A DNA stretch of 61,338 nt from Thermoplasmatota archaeon (GTDB lineage Archaea > Thermoplasmatota > E2 > DHVEG-1 > B18-G2), in assembly GCA_029259115.1 (NCBI GenBank), contig JAPDJO010000051.1, positions 1-61,338 on the forward strand, written 5' to 3'. The first letter of the stretch is position 1. Every line of letters starts with the position of its first letter. Both the position numbers and the translations under genes were made by a program. Below the pieces are notes generated by a model, which was not told the DNA's origin, ran no database searches, and worked only from the letters and a program-made list of their open reading frames with translations. Positions 48,506-57,633 of this stretch are shown one piece after another.

Positions 48506-51500
48506 ATGAGATCCAAAAAAACGTGCGGGACAATTTTTATGATAGTGTCTCTGCTCATGTTGAGCATGGGTGCATTGTCTGAGATGCTGTACTACTATGA
48601 AGGTCCGGATACAACCTATGACAATATCAGTTTAGAGGTTTTCTATGTGGAAGGACCATCAAATTTGAAAGAAGGTTCAAAAATATCTGCGAACTTCACC
48701 TTGCTCAACATGAACACGGTCTACATTTACAATTTCACAGCATTCCTGAAAATCAAGCTGCCTGACGGTAAAATAATCGAGTATGATGGGGTTTACAGGG
48801 AAAAGTTGAGTGGATTGGAGAAGATTAGCTGCAACATAACGGTGAATCTTAACATGACAGGCAACTGGAGTATATGGCCATCATACAGGTTTTATGAATA
48901 TCCCGATAATGAGGGCGAAAGGATCGGCCCTGATTACTGGCATGCTTATAATTTTTCGGTTGCTGAAGCATTTCCCGATTTGGCCATTCATGCCATAAGA
49001 TACAATGAAGACAAAAATACGATAGAGGTTGTGGTGGAAAATATTGGTGATGCAGATGTCTCTGAAAATTTTATCGTTGCTATGTATGTTGATGAAGAAC
49101 TGATCAGGGAAGAGGTGGTATCTTCTCTCAAAAAAGGTGAGAGAAAAACCCTTTCTGTAGATGCATCGAATCTGTTCGATGGAAAGAAGATAAAATTCAA
49201 AGCTTTTGCCGATGCATGGAAGTGGATTGATGAAAAGAATGAGAATAATAATATTCTTGAGAGATATTTGACCCCACCAGAGGATACAACACCTCCGCAT
49301 TTTGTAGAAGGTCCAAACGCAGAGAACATAACTTTCGAATCAGCCGAAATAATCTGGAGAACAAACGAACCGTGCACCGGTCTTATCGAGTACGGAAAGA
49401 AATTAACCGATATGAAAAAAGGTATCAAAATCCAGGATCTTTCAACAGAGCATCATGCCCTTCTTGATAATCTTGAATCTAATACCGTGTATGTATATAG
49501 AGTGACAATATTTGATGAGGCGGGAAACAGAGCAATGAGTAGGCACCTGTTCTTCAGAACCTTATCCTATGACGATATAAAACCAACCATCGATGTTGAT
49601 ATATCTGAAAATGTGAGCGGACTTATAGAGATAAAAACGAACTCCTCTGATAATGGAGAGATTGATAGAGTTATCTTTTATATTGACAACAAACCAGTGT
49701 ACACAGATTATCATCCACCTTTTGGTTTTCGGTTCAATACAGAACTTTACAGCGACGGTTCTCATACGTTTGAGGCTAGGGTTTTTGATGCCGCCGGAAA
49801 CATGAACAGCTTCAGAAAAGGCATCTTCATACAAAATGGTATTCCGGAACCTGTCCAGACGATATGTCCTCGAGTTGAAATACTGAGTCCTGCAGATAAT
49901 TCTGGTGTACTGGGATATACACCAATAAGAGTAAGGGTGAATCATACTGTCGGTATAGATAGGGTGGAATTCTGGATAGATGGTGAGCTCGAGCACGTGG
50001 AGTACGGATATCGCGAAATGACCCTTGTGGATCCTCACCAAGGTGAGGTGATCAACATGGGGGATGAATACGAGGAGCTGCCATTTGAAAAGGTGTACGA
50101 CTGGTATGCCGATTCTCTAGAAGGGATAAATCTTCGGAACAGCATGTTTAATGAAAGCAGTGAAATTATAGAAAATAAGAGCACGGTTATAGAGGTGAGG
50201 GCATACGACAAGTTTGGGGTAGTTGGTAAGGACTCGATAACAGTTTACCATGAATGGGCGTCCCCACCGGATGCATCTCTTTCTCTCTCGAGAAGGGTGC
50301 ACAGGAGAGGCCATTATTTTGTAGTTAATGTGACCATATGGAACATGGGCTATCTCGATGCCGATGATGTGATTATAGAAGAGCATCATCTCGGCTTCCA
50401 GCCGGGACAGCTCTTATATTCTGATACTCCAATAGATTTCGAATTCACCGGTATAGAGACTGATCTCCTGGTAACTCAGTGGGGGATAATAAAAGTACCC
50501 GATGGAAAACTGAGAATATCGATTCCAGAGATACCTGCGAGAGAATACTTGAGATTCTCCTACGAACTTTTCCCCGTACTGTTCAATAGTGTTACCGCAG
50601 ATAGATATGGCATAGCCTCCCAGACCATTGTCAGATACCTTTCCGATTCGAAAGCCAAAACAAAATATTACAACTCATCCTTCGAACCCTCTCCAGGGTG
50701 GACAGCGCAGGAGGTTATTAATGCCTTCAAAACATCGGATTATCTTATCGTAACCAATCCCTTACTCCTGTACGCATTCACAACATCCTCCTTCCAGGAT
50801 GAGAATGAACTGCTCCTCACAATGGCTGAGCTTGCTAGGGAAAAAAATGGCGTACTCGGCTATCTCATGTTCAATTCCTATACAAATCCTCCTGTATATC
50901 CAGAGGACATAGATAATATTATTGAAAGTTGGGGTAAGAACTATCTGAATGAGAGTTGGGAATCGGAGGGCTATCTGTTATTAGTTGGTGAGATAGAGAT
51001 AATCCCATCATTTGTGAAAGGTTGGGATAGAGATTATGACCTGAGTGATGAAACGATATATCATACCGATTATCCATATGCAAGCACGAGAGGAGAGGCA
51101 ATATCTCCAGAACTCCATCTTGGAAGGATAATAGGTAACACTGCGGCAGATCTGATTATACCCATAAGGTCGAGTCTGGATGTTCATTATGGAAGAGCGG
51201 TATTTATCAAAGGACAGGGTGGAAAGGCTGTTTGCATAAGTGGATGGGGCAATGGTGAAGGTGGCTTCTGGTCGGATATAGATAATATTGGATCCAAACT
51301 ACAAGATGCAGGATTCAGTGTAGTGAAGATAAGAGGAAGCTCATACAAGAAGAGTGATGGAAAAGTGGATCAAGTAAGAGTGTACAATGAACTTCGTAAC
51401 AACTCCTATGGTGCAAGCGTTATAGTATACAGAAACCATGGAAATGATAACGGTAGGGCCTGGTCTGGTGTTGTAAGCAGTGATCCAAGGGTTAAAAAAC

Positions 51501-51859
51501 AATATGCTGGAAATATCAGTTTTGGAAACTCAAGACCACTCGTATTTGCGTGCTGTTGCTGTGCAGGGCAGTACGAAGACAATCCAAACTACTCTCCGGG
51601 TGGTGAAAATGGAATTGCCGAAGCGATGCTCAAGATAGGGGCTGGGGTATACATAGGATCGACAGAAATATCAATGAGCAACACAAACAGCGAATACAGC
51701 AGGGACTTTTTCGATCGATGGTTAGATGATCCAGACAAAAGCATAGCTCAGGCATGGAAAGAAACGAGACGTTATGCTGCCGATGAATGGTGGTTTGAGA
51801 ACGATAGATACTGGTCTGCTGAGTATCAGTTTTATGGTGATCCCAAATTTGGGGAGTGA
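48506..51859 (+). CDS. Large secreted C25-type (gingipain-like) cysteine peptidase with CARDB and fibronectin-like domains
   Basis: The 1117-residue protein has a signal peptide (TCGTIFMIVSLLMLSMGALS), then CARDB-like (about 30-250: DLAIHAIRYNEDKNTIEVVVENIGDADVSEN), fibronectin-III-like (ENITFESAEIIWRTNEPCTGLIEYGKK), several Ig-like (PTIDVDISENVSGLIEIKTNSSDNGEIDRVIFYID) and a second CARDB-like region. The peptidase lies at about 720-1117: His978 in VYRNHGNDNG and Cys1016-1019 in VFACCCCAGQYED, then AGVYIGSTEIS and the C25-typical end YQFYGDPKFG. The His/Cys dyad spacing fits clan CD. It lacks the usual N-terminal C25 propeptide and any membrane anchor; both features appear in the next gene, whose ATG overlaps its stop. 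Many Asn-x-Ser/Thr sites suggest glycosylation. Confidence 0.85.
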   Translation: MRSKKTCGTIFMIVSLLMLSMGALSEMLYYYEGPDTTYDNISLEVFYVEGPSNLKEGSKISANFTLLNMNTVYIYNFTAFLKIKLPDGKIIEYDGVYREKLSGLEKISCNITVNLNMTGNWSIWPSYRFYEYPDNEGERIGPDYWHAYNFSVAEAFPDLAIHAIRYNEDKNTIEVVVENIGDADVSENFIVAMYVDEELIREEVVSSLKKGERKTLSVDASNLFDGKKIKFKAFADAWKWIDEKNENNNILERYLTPPEDTTPPHFVEGPNAENITFESAEIIWRTNEPCTGLIEYGKKLTDMKKGIKIQDLSTEHHALLDNLESNTVYVYRVTIFDEAGNRAMSRHLFFRTLSYDDIKPTIDVDISENVSGLIEIKTNSSDNGEIDRVIFYIDNKPVYTDYHPPFGFRFNTELYSDGSHTFEARVFDAAGNMNSFRKGIFIQNGIPEPVQTICPRVEILSPADNSGVLGYTPIRVRVNHTVGIDRVEFWIDGELEHVEYGYREMTLVDPHQGEVINMGDEYEELPFEKVYDWYADSLEGINLRNSMFNESSEIIENKSTVIEVRAYDKFGVVGKDSITVYHEWASPPDASLSLSRRVHRRGHYFVVNVTIWNMGYLDADDVIIEEHHLGFQPGQLLYSDTPIDFEFTGIETDLLVTQWGIIKVPDGKLRISIPEIPAREYLRFSYELFPVLFNSVTADRYGIASQTIVRYLSDSKAKTKYYNSSFEPSPGWTAQEVINAFKTSDYLIVTNPLLLYAFTTSSFQDENELLLTMAELAREKNGVLGYLMFNSYTNPPVYPEDIDNIIESWGKNYLNESWESEGYLLLVGEIEIIPSFVKGWDRDYDLSDETIYHTDYPYASTRGEAISPELHLGRIIGNTAADLIIPIRSSLDVHYGRAVFIKGQGGKAVCISGWGNGEGGFWSDIDNIGSKLQDAGFSVVKIRGSSYKKSDGKVDQVRVYNELRNNSYGASVIVYRNHGNDNGRAWSGVVSSDPRVKKQYAGNISFGNSRPLVFACCCCAGQYEDNPNYSPGGENGIAEAMLKIGAGVYIGSTEISMSNTNSEYSRDFFDRWLDDPDKSIAQAWKETRRYAADEWWFENDRYWSAEYQFYGDPKFGE

Positions 51860-53118
51860 TAGAGATGGTAAGAAGATTCTGGTTTGTTTTGTTTGTGCTA
51901 ATGATGCTACAGATTTTCACGTTTCCAGGATACTCAGAGAATGAGATGGAAGAGGAAATTGAAATCGAAATACCTGGGTATGAAGTGAACAAAACAGACG
52001 GATATGATGAAGTCACCATACCCGGCGGGAGGATTTTATCCGTAGAGGGTAAGCCTCTTGTTCCATATTACATAGTGAGAAAGTGGTATTCTCAAGATAT
52101 TGAAATACAAAGTGTTGACCTCATAGAGAGAAGTGGTTTGAAGGAAGAAACCGGGCTTAATCTGAAAACTTTCAAGATCCAGTGGGGAGGAGAAAATCTC
52201 ACAGATGGAGAAGCATCCTCGGGCGCCGCCGGATGGTTTCCAGAAGAAAATTACACATGGTTTGTGGATGAAGAGCCGAATGGAACGAGCAGGTTGGTTT
52301 TAATTATCTTTCCATTCTTTTACAATAATATCACCAAGGAGTCCAGATTCTATCGACACTACACATTCAGAGTGAGTTATATATCCTCAAAGTTTTCGAT
52401 ATCCTCGGTATATCCTGATAAGTTTGGATACGATATCGGTGAGACAGTTGTTATTCATATTGTGATATCAAGTGATGATGAGCAACCAAGAACATTAGTA
52501 ATTGATGGAACTGTCAAGAAGCAGGGAAAAATTGTTGATTCGTTGCCTCCGGTAGAGTTGAAGGATTTCATATCTCTCGGTGATGCGGCGCTGGAATGGG
52601 ACACGAAAGATATCGAGCATGGATGGTATGATATAGAAGTGGAATTGAGAGACATTGACGGTTTCATACTTGATAGAAAAGCTTTTTCGCTCACCATAGG
52701 CAAAATGGAGGTAAATATAACAAATCTCACCGTCAATAAGAAAACTTTTGAAATCGGAAAAAACATAAAATTTTACGCTACAGTGGAGAATTGTGGGAAT
52801 GTTTCGGCATCAGGTCATTTGATTGTGGAAATTAGATGTGGCGGAGAAACCATAAAGACATACAGCTATCCATTTAACAATCTCTCATCCGGGGAAAGCA
52901 TTGATTTTGATGGTTCATGGGACACTTCAAATGCCACCAAGAACCAGACCTATTACGTTGTTGGATACGTTTCCTATGCTGGAAGATCCTCACTGCCAAT
53001 TATTGTGGAAATAAAAGCAGTGGAGAAACAGGGAAAGACACCAGGTTTTGAGATCCCATTACTGCTGACAGCGACACTTTTGGTTGCATTTTGCAGAAGG
53101 AAGATATTTAAGTCGTAG
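51856..53118 (+). CDS. Surface protein with C25-propeptide-like domain and PGF-CTERM-like anchor
   Basis: The 420-residue protein starts in an ATGA overlap with the peptidase gene. A signal peptide (WFVLFVLMMLQIFTFPGYS) is followed by EIPGYEVNKTDGYDEVTIPGG and EGKPLVPYYIVRKW, the pattern of the gingipain N-terminal propeptide (Gly-x-Pro-x-x-Pro within a beta domain). Two beta domains follow, then a CARDB-like domain (MEVNITNLTVNKKTFEIGKNIKFYATVENCGN) and the tail TPGFEIPLLLTATLLVAFCRRK, a PGF-CTERM-like sorting signal. It may act as a separate inhibitor or chaperone and anchor for the peptidase. That partnership is inference from operon structure and domain logic. Confidence 0.78.
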   Translation: MIEMVRRFWFVLFVLMMLQIFTFPGYSENEMEEEIEIEIPGYEVNKTDGYDEVTIPGGRILSVEGKPLVPYYIVRKWYSQDIEIQSVDLIERSGLKEETGLNLKTFKIQWGGENLTDGEASSGAAGWFPEENYTWFVDEEPNGTSRLVLIIFPFFYNNITKESRFYRHYTFRVSYISSKFSISSVYPDKFGYDIGETVVIHIVISSDDEQPRTLVIDGTVKKQGKIVDSLPPVELKDFISLGDAALEWDTKDIEHGWYDIEVELRDIDGFILDRKAFSLTIGKMEVNITNLTVNKKTFEIGKNIKFYATVENCGNVSASGHLIVEIRCGGETIKTYSYPFNNLSSGESIDFDGSWDTSNATKNQTYYVVGYVSYAGRSSLPIIVEIKAVEKQGKTPGFEIPLLLTATLLVAFCRRKIFKS

Positions 53119-53136
53119 GGAAACATTATATCCTAG

Positions 53137-53891
53137 ATGACCGAAGGTCCAACAGCGAGATTGAGAGCCATACAGATAGAAAAAGAGTTTCTGGGCAAAA
53201 GACTGGAGAATATAAATATCAGAAGTAAAAGGGTATTTGTTGATCCCAATGAACTTGTTGGAACAAGGTTGCGAAGAGCATATACATATGGTAAAAACAT
53301 CTTCTGAGTTTTGAACCATACGGAATAAGAATTCACCTTATGATGTATGGTAGCATAAGATTTGAAGAAAAGTTCTCAAAACCCGAGAACAGAATTAGAT
53401 TGATTTTGGATTTTGAATCTGGAAGGATGGTCGTTTACAATGCCCCGATAGTTGAGGTGGATTTTCTTGAAAACATAGAGGATAGATTGTCCAAGGAGCT
53501 TGGTATAGATCCTCTCAGGAACTGGGATGAGGAGAAACTATTCAACATGCTTATCGAGAATAGGGACAGAGTTATAGGTGAGGTACTCCTTGACCAGTCT
53601 GTATTTGCAGGTGTTGGAAATATCCTGAGAAACGAAATTCTTTTCAGGTCAGGCATAAGACCTGACAGGAGAATATCAGATATTCCAGAGAAAAAACTCA
53701 AACTTCTCATCAGGATAACAAAAAGACTCTGTGAGGAATTTCTTGATAGCAAACTCAAAGGCAGAGGGATAAAGAGATTGTTGATGGTTTACAACCGCAA
53801 ATACTGCGGGAGATGTGAGGGTAAGATAAGTTATTACAGAGACGAATTCACCGGGAGAAAGACTTTCTTCTGTCCAAACTGTCAGTCATAG
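53137..53891 (+). pseudogene. nei: Endonuclease VIII (Nei/Fpg family) gene with an internal frameshift
   Basis: The first part, from ATG 53137, reads TEGPTARLRAIQIEKEFLGKR to GKNIF and stops at TGA 53305. A one-base shift just before the stop restores LSFEPYGIRIHLMMYGSIRFEE and the rest to 53891, including the H2TH region (LLDQSVFAGVGNILRNEILFRSGIRPDR) and the zinc finger CGRCEGK...FFCPNCQS. The combined product, about 250 residues, is the right length for Nei. The residue after Met is Thr where the family has the catalytic Pro. Either a real frameshift mutation, a programmed shift or a sequence error could explain it. Confidence 0.8.
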
Positions 53892-54654
53892 CCCTCTCAA
53901 TAACTCTCTCTTCAATCTCCTTTGCCTTTCTCCTGAAACTCTCATTAAACTCAAATTCAAATTCGTATTTCACATCAACCAGCACAAGATTTTCACCCCT
54001 CGCTATCCCAAAGAACCTCCTTTCATCCGGTTTTTCCAGAGCCATTTTCACTTCATTTATATCTATTTCGTGATACCCAAGTTTTTCGAGAGCGGAAACT
54101 ATCCTTCTGACTTGTTGCCATACAAATGTTTGGGCAAAGAAGTTTATTGATAAGAGATTACCAAATTTATCCACAATTATATTCTTTATCTCTCTAACTG
54201 TCTTTCTCCTTTCATCATGTTTGCAGAAATTCTTAAAATCTCTTTCACCGGTAAACAGATTTGCCCCCTCTAAAAAGGCATCGAAATCGAAATCATCGTT
54301 TACTTTTAGATAATACCGGTAATGTCTCAGTTTTGCAAATCTCGGATAAAACTTCTGGTCAACTTCTTTGAAGCCATAGAACCATATATCGTCCAGCTCT
54401 TCATTGATTTCCCTCAGCACCTCTATAGATAAATCATAATAGCAGTCAAATGCTATCACATTTCCGAGAGCAGATACACCTTTATCTGTTCTACTCGCAG
54501 ATCTGAATCTGTTTATCTTTGGATTGTTTATCAACCTTAGGATCTCGAGAGTATTAATTATTGCTCCTTCCACAGTGTAAACATTTGGCTGTCTTGCGTA
54601 GCCATGAAAATTTATCCCATCATAGGCAAATTTGAAAGCATATCTCATCTTCAT
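53848..54654 (-). CDS. truA: tRNA pseudouridine synthase A (TruA)
   Basis: The enzyme modifies positions 38-40 of tRNA anticodon arms. Catalytic Asp is in FRSASRTDKGVSALGNVIAF; YAFKFAYDGINFHGYARQPNVYTVEGAI opens the protein, and KLRHYRYYL, FFAQTFVWQQVRRIVSAL and FFGIARGENLVLVDV complete the family pattern. 54660, 54654 and 54648 are all in-frame ATG starts; 54654 or 54648 fits the promoter. The last 44 bases overlap the end of the convergent nei gene. Confidence 0.94.
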   Translation of the reverse strand: MKMRYAFKFAYDGINFHGYARQPNVYTVEGAIINTLEILRLINNPKINRFRSASRTDKGVSALGNVIAFDCYYDLSIEVLREINEELDDIWFYGFKEVDQKFYPRFAKLRHYRYYLKVNDDFDFDAFLEGANLFTGERDFKNFCKHDERRKTVREIKNIIVDKFGNLLSINFFAQTFVWQQVRRIVSALEKLGYHEIDINEVKMALEKPDERRFFGIARGENLVLVDVKYEFEFEFNESFRRKAKEIEERVIERAMTDSLDRRKSFSR

Positions 54655-54670
54655 TCTCAAAACAAGGGTT

Positions 54671-54681
54671 GATTTAAATAG
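54671..54681. promoter_or_regulatory. Shared bidirectional TATA box, truA/gatD
   Basis: GATTTAAATAG contains the palindrome ATTTAAAT midway between the divergent starts (ATG 54648/54654 and ATG 54705), at a distance that suits both genes; both messages would have very short leaders. Confidence 0.5.
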
Positions 54682-54704
54682 TTATCAAGTGATAACCACC
54701 AACC

Positions 54705-55979
54705 ATGGGTACAAAAGATATACTCCTTTCACGCTCTGGTGCGGCGCCAGGCGATTTGATTAGAATAAAAAAAGAAGGCGAAGAGTTCGTTGGCATTCTC
54801 ATGCCTTCTCATGATTTCAGTGATGATGATATTGTTGTTATAAAACTCAGAAACGGGTATAACATAGGTGTGGAAGTAAGCGACAATACAGAAATTGAGA
54901 TAATCGAAAAGGGGGAGATTTCAAGAAGGATAATCGAGAAGGAGATACCATTTGATCCCAGCAAGCCGACGATTTCCATCCTTGGCACAGGCGGTACAAT
55001 AGCGAGCTACGTGGATTACAGAACAGGAGCTGTTCATCCCGCGTATTCAGCTGAGGACTTGGCCTATTCTGTTCCGGAGATATTTGAGATATGTAACATA
55101 AGGGCAAGAATTCTATTCCAGTTGCTGAGCGAGAATATAGGTATCGAAAACTGGAAAATTCTAGCCAGAGAGATAGCAAACGAATTCAACAAAGAGGATG
55201 TAAGAGGAGTTATCATCCCTCATGGAACCGATACAATGGGCTACACGGCGGCGGCGCTATCTTTCATGCTCAAAAAGTTGTCTGGTCCTGTTGTCCTAGT
55301 CGGTGCACAGAGGTCAAGTGTTAGGCCTTCTTCAGATGCTTATCAGAATCTGTACCATGCTTCTCTCGTGGCATCAGAAACTGACATTGGCGAAGTAGTT
55401 GTGGTTATGCATGGAGAAAGCTCCGATACATACTCATTGATACACAGAGGAGTCAGAGTTCGAAAGATGCATACATCAAGGAGAGATGCCTTCAGGAGCA
55501 TAAATTCTGAGCCTATAGGAAAAATAGAAAACGACGTAATAACAGTAGAGAATGATTACAGAAAAGCAGAGAGCGGGGAAGTTGAGGTCGATGATAAAAT
55601 GTGTGAAGATGTTGCGCTTGTATACTTCTATCCGGGCATGAGGGCTGATGACATTCCTGAAAAAAAGGGGATAGTCATAATGGGAACAGGGCTTGGACAT
55701 GTATCTAAAAATCTTCTGTCACGACTGAAAGAGCTTATAGAGAATGGCTCAACGGTTGTGATGACATCACAGTGCTTATATGGTAGAGTTAATCTCAATG
55801 TGTATTCTACAGGAAGAGAGCTTCTGAAAATAGGTGTTATTCCAGCTGAAGATATGTTGCCTGAGGTGGCTTATGTAAAATTGATGTGGGTACTAGCTCA
55901 TGCAAAAGACAGAGAGGAAATAAAAAAACTGATGTTAACAAATATAGCTGGCGAAATTGGTGATAGAACCCTCTACTAA
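54705..55979 (+). CDS. gatD: Glutamyl-tRNA(Gln) amidotransferase subunit D
   Basis: The 424-residue GatD is the asparaginase-like glutaminase of the archaeal GatDE complex that makes Gln-tRNA(Gln). An N-terminal tudor-like domain (GDLIRIKKEGEEFVGILMPS) precedes the amidase: ISILGTGGTIASYVDYRTGAVHPAYSAEDL, VIIPHGTDTMGYTAAALSFML and GAQRSSVRPSSDAYQNL. It is archaea-specific. The usual gatE neighbour is absent from the following genes. Confidence 0.97.
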   Translation: MGTKDILLSRSGAAPGDLIRIKKEGEEFVGILMPSHDFSDDDIVVIKLRNGYNIGVEVSDNTEIEIIEKGEISRRIIEKEIPFDPSKPTISILGTGGTIASYVDYRTGAVHPAYSAEDLAYSVPEIFEICNIRARILFQLLSENIGIENWKILAREIANEFNKEDVRGVIIPHGTDTMGYTAAALSFMLKKLSGPVVLVGAQRSSVRPSSDAYQNLYHASLVASETDIGEVVVVMHGESSDTYSLIHRGVRVRKMHTSRRDAFRSINSEPIGKIENDVITVENDYRKAESGEVEVDDKMCEDVALVYFYPGMRADDIPEKKGIVIMGTGLGHVSKNLLSRLKELIENGSTVVMTSQCLYGRVNLNVYSTGRELLKIGVIPAEDMLPEVAYVKLMWVLAHAKDREEIKKLMLTNIAGEIGDRTLY

Positions 55980-55997
55980 TCTCACTATAGGTCTATT

Positions 55998-57047
55998 TCA
56001 TTCGATCGAGGGCGGTATCAGAAAGATTTCATCTCTGTATTTCACAATTTTTACAGTTTTGTCAAGTTCTATCTCTGCTGGTATAACTGCATCTACTGTT
56101 CTGTAGGTATCTGGATCAAGTATCTGTATCTCTTTACCCCTTTTACTGACAACCACAGCTTCTCTCACAAAGTCCTCTTTCCTCAGGACGTTAAAATCTA
56201 CAATTTCCTTATGTCGAAAACTGTACTCTTTCCAGCTCTTCAAATCCACAGCCTTTACACCGCTGGATGAGAACCATTTTATATAGAATATCTTCTCATC
56301 CTTGACTATAACATCGTGCTTCCTGTACTTATGGAGCCTTAGCAGATACGTCATCCTGTATTGTTTTACACCATCTTTCATACCAAACAGTTTTGCAGAT
56401 GTTTTAATCTCCCCTCCAAATCTGTCCCTTATCTGGTACACCAGAGAGTGGGCAACTCTCTTATCACTTATATAAAAGTCAACCCCTCCTCTTGTCTCTT
56501 TCCTATCAGCTATAAAGACGTCTCTCCCTTCCTTTCCGAGCCTGTTCACGCTTTCTGTAAGATACTTTTCTATGGACTCCATTTCCCCCTTGTCAAAACC
56601 CCTTTCATCCGTCCTTATCTGGATAATTGCCTCATAGTATTTTCCGGCTTTTCTCGAGCATCTTGGACATACTGTTTTCTCAACTAGAATCTCTGTGTAA
56701 AGATTCTCTTCAACCTTATTTCCATCTATTTCACCTTCTATTTTGATGGCAGCATCATAGAGAGTTTTTCCTTTTCTGCGGAAATCAACATCAACCCTTC
56801 TCCATGTTATCTGTGGAGAGAAGGATGTATTTTCAATTATTAATCTTCTCATCCCTTCGTATAAGTCTTCCTCTATCCATTTACCCCTATGCTTGATAAA
56901 ACCACAAACCGGACACATCTCTATTCTCAGCCTGCCATCAATCTGAGAAAAGCTTCCTTTCTCAGAGTAGCACTTTGCGCATAGCCCATCTATCAGCTTA
57001 TCTGTTTCTCTTCCGCAATTAACGCAGAACGCTTTGCTTCTTCTCAT
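55998..57047 (-). CDS. nmd3: NMD3 family ribosome-export/assembly protein
   Basis: The 349-residue protein has the NMD3 zinc-binding layout: FCVNCGRETDKLIDGLCAKCYSE (C-x2-C...C-x2-C), EMCPVCGFIKHRGKW and TVCPRCSRKAGKYYEAIIQIR. It shares the eukaryotic 60S-export adaptor's N-terminal region; in archaea a role in large-subunit assembly is likely. It overlaps iorB by 29 bases and is probably read from the ior promoter. Confidence 0.93.
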   Translation of the reverse strand: MRRSKAFCVNCGRETDKLIDGLCAKCYSEKGSFSQIDGRLRIEMCPVCGFIKHRGKWIEEDLYEGMRRLIIENTSFSPQITWRRVDVDFRRKGKTLYDAAIKIEGEIDGNKVEENLYTEILVEKTVCPRCSRKAGKYYEAIIQIRTDERGFDKGEMESIEKYLTESVNRLGKEGRDVFIADRKETRGGVDFYISDKRVAHSLVYQIRDRFGGEIKTSAKLFGMKDGVKQYRMTYLLRLHKYRKHDVIVKDEKIFYIKWFSSSGVKAVDLKSWKEYSFRHKEIVDFNVLRKEDFVREAVVVSKRGKEIQILDPDTYRTVDAVIPAEIELDKTVKIVKYRDEIFLIPPSIE

Positions 57048-57633
57048 CTTTCAATTTCAATATCTCTTCTCTCCCGAGGTTAAAAGCTTTACTGTTGATG
57101 TCCTTGTTTGGAAGTCTCTCCTCAATAATTTTCAGCAATAATTCGTGAGAAAAAGGAAGTATATCCAGAGCAGATAGTGCTCCGAGCAGCACTATATTCT
57201 TTGATATGATATCACCAGCTTTTATGGCGAGGGAGTTTGCGTCGATTGCGTACACCTCTTTACAGTTCCTTTCCACCTCGTCGAGTATCTTTTTAACAGA
57301 TGGGTACTCCACACCTTCAAATATAACAGAGGGCGGAACAACTGGATTCACATCAGTTACCACAATAGTATCTTTATTTGCTTTATCTATCTGTCTCAGG
57401 GCTTCTGCTGGCTCTGTACTCACAATTACATCGGCAGAACCTCTCGCTACAAGAGGAGAATTGATATCACCCATCCTGACATCGCATTTGACAATGCCGC
57501 CTCTCTGCGCCATACCATGAACTTCAGATACAAGGACATTCAAACCGGTTTTTACAGCGGCTCTGCCAAGAAGTGAAGCCATTGTAAGTATACCCTGCCC
57601 TCCAACACCTGCCAGAACGATTTCTATTTTCAT
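57019..57633 (-). CDS. iorB: Indolepyruvate:ferredoxin oxidoreductase, beta subunit
   Basis: The 204-residue IorB has EIVLAGVGGQGILTMASLLGRAAVKTGLNVLVSEVHGMAQRGG, the gamma/beta-type 2-oxoacid oxidoreductase signature with the MAQRGG motif, and SADVIVSTEPAEALRQID. With IorA it oxidises arylpyruvates from aromatic amino-acid transamination to aryl-CoA and reduces ferredoxin. It overlaps iorA by 4 bases. Confidence 0.95.
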   Translation of the reverse strand: MKIEIVLAGVGGQGILTMASLLGRAAVKTGLNVLVSEVHGMAQRGGIVKCDVRMGDINSPLVARGSADVIVSTEPAEALRQIDKANKDTIVVTDVNPVVPPSVIFEGVEYPSVKKILDEVERNCKEVYAIDANSLAIKAGDIISKNIVLLGALSALDILPFSHELLLKIIEERLPNKDINSKAFNLGREEILKLKDEKKQSVLR

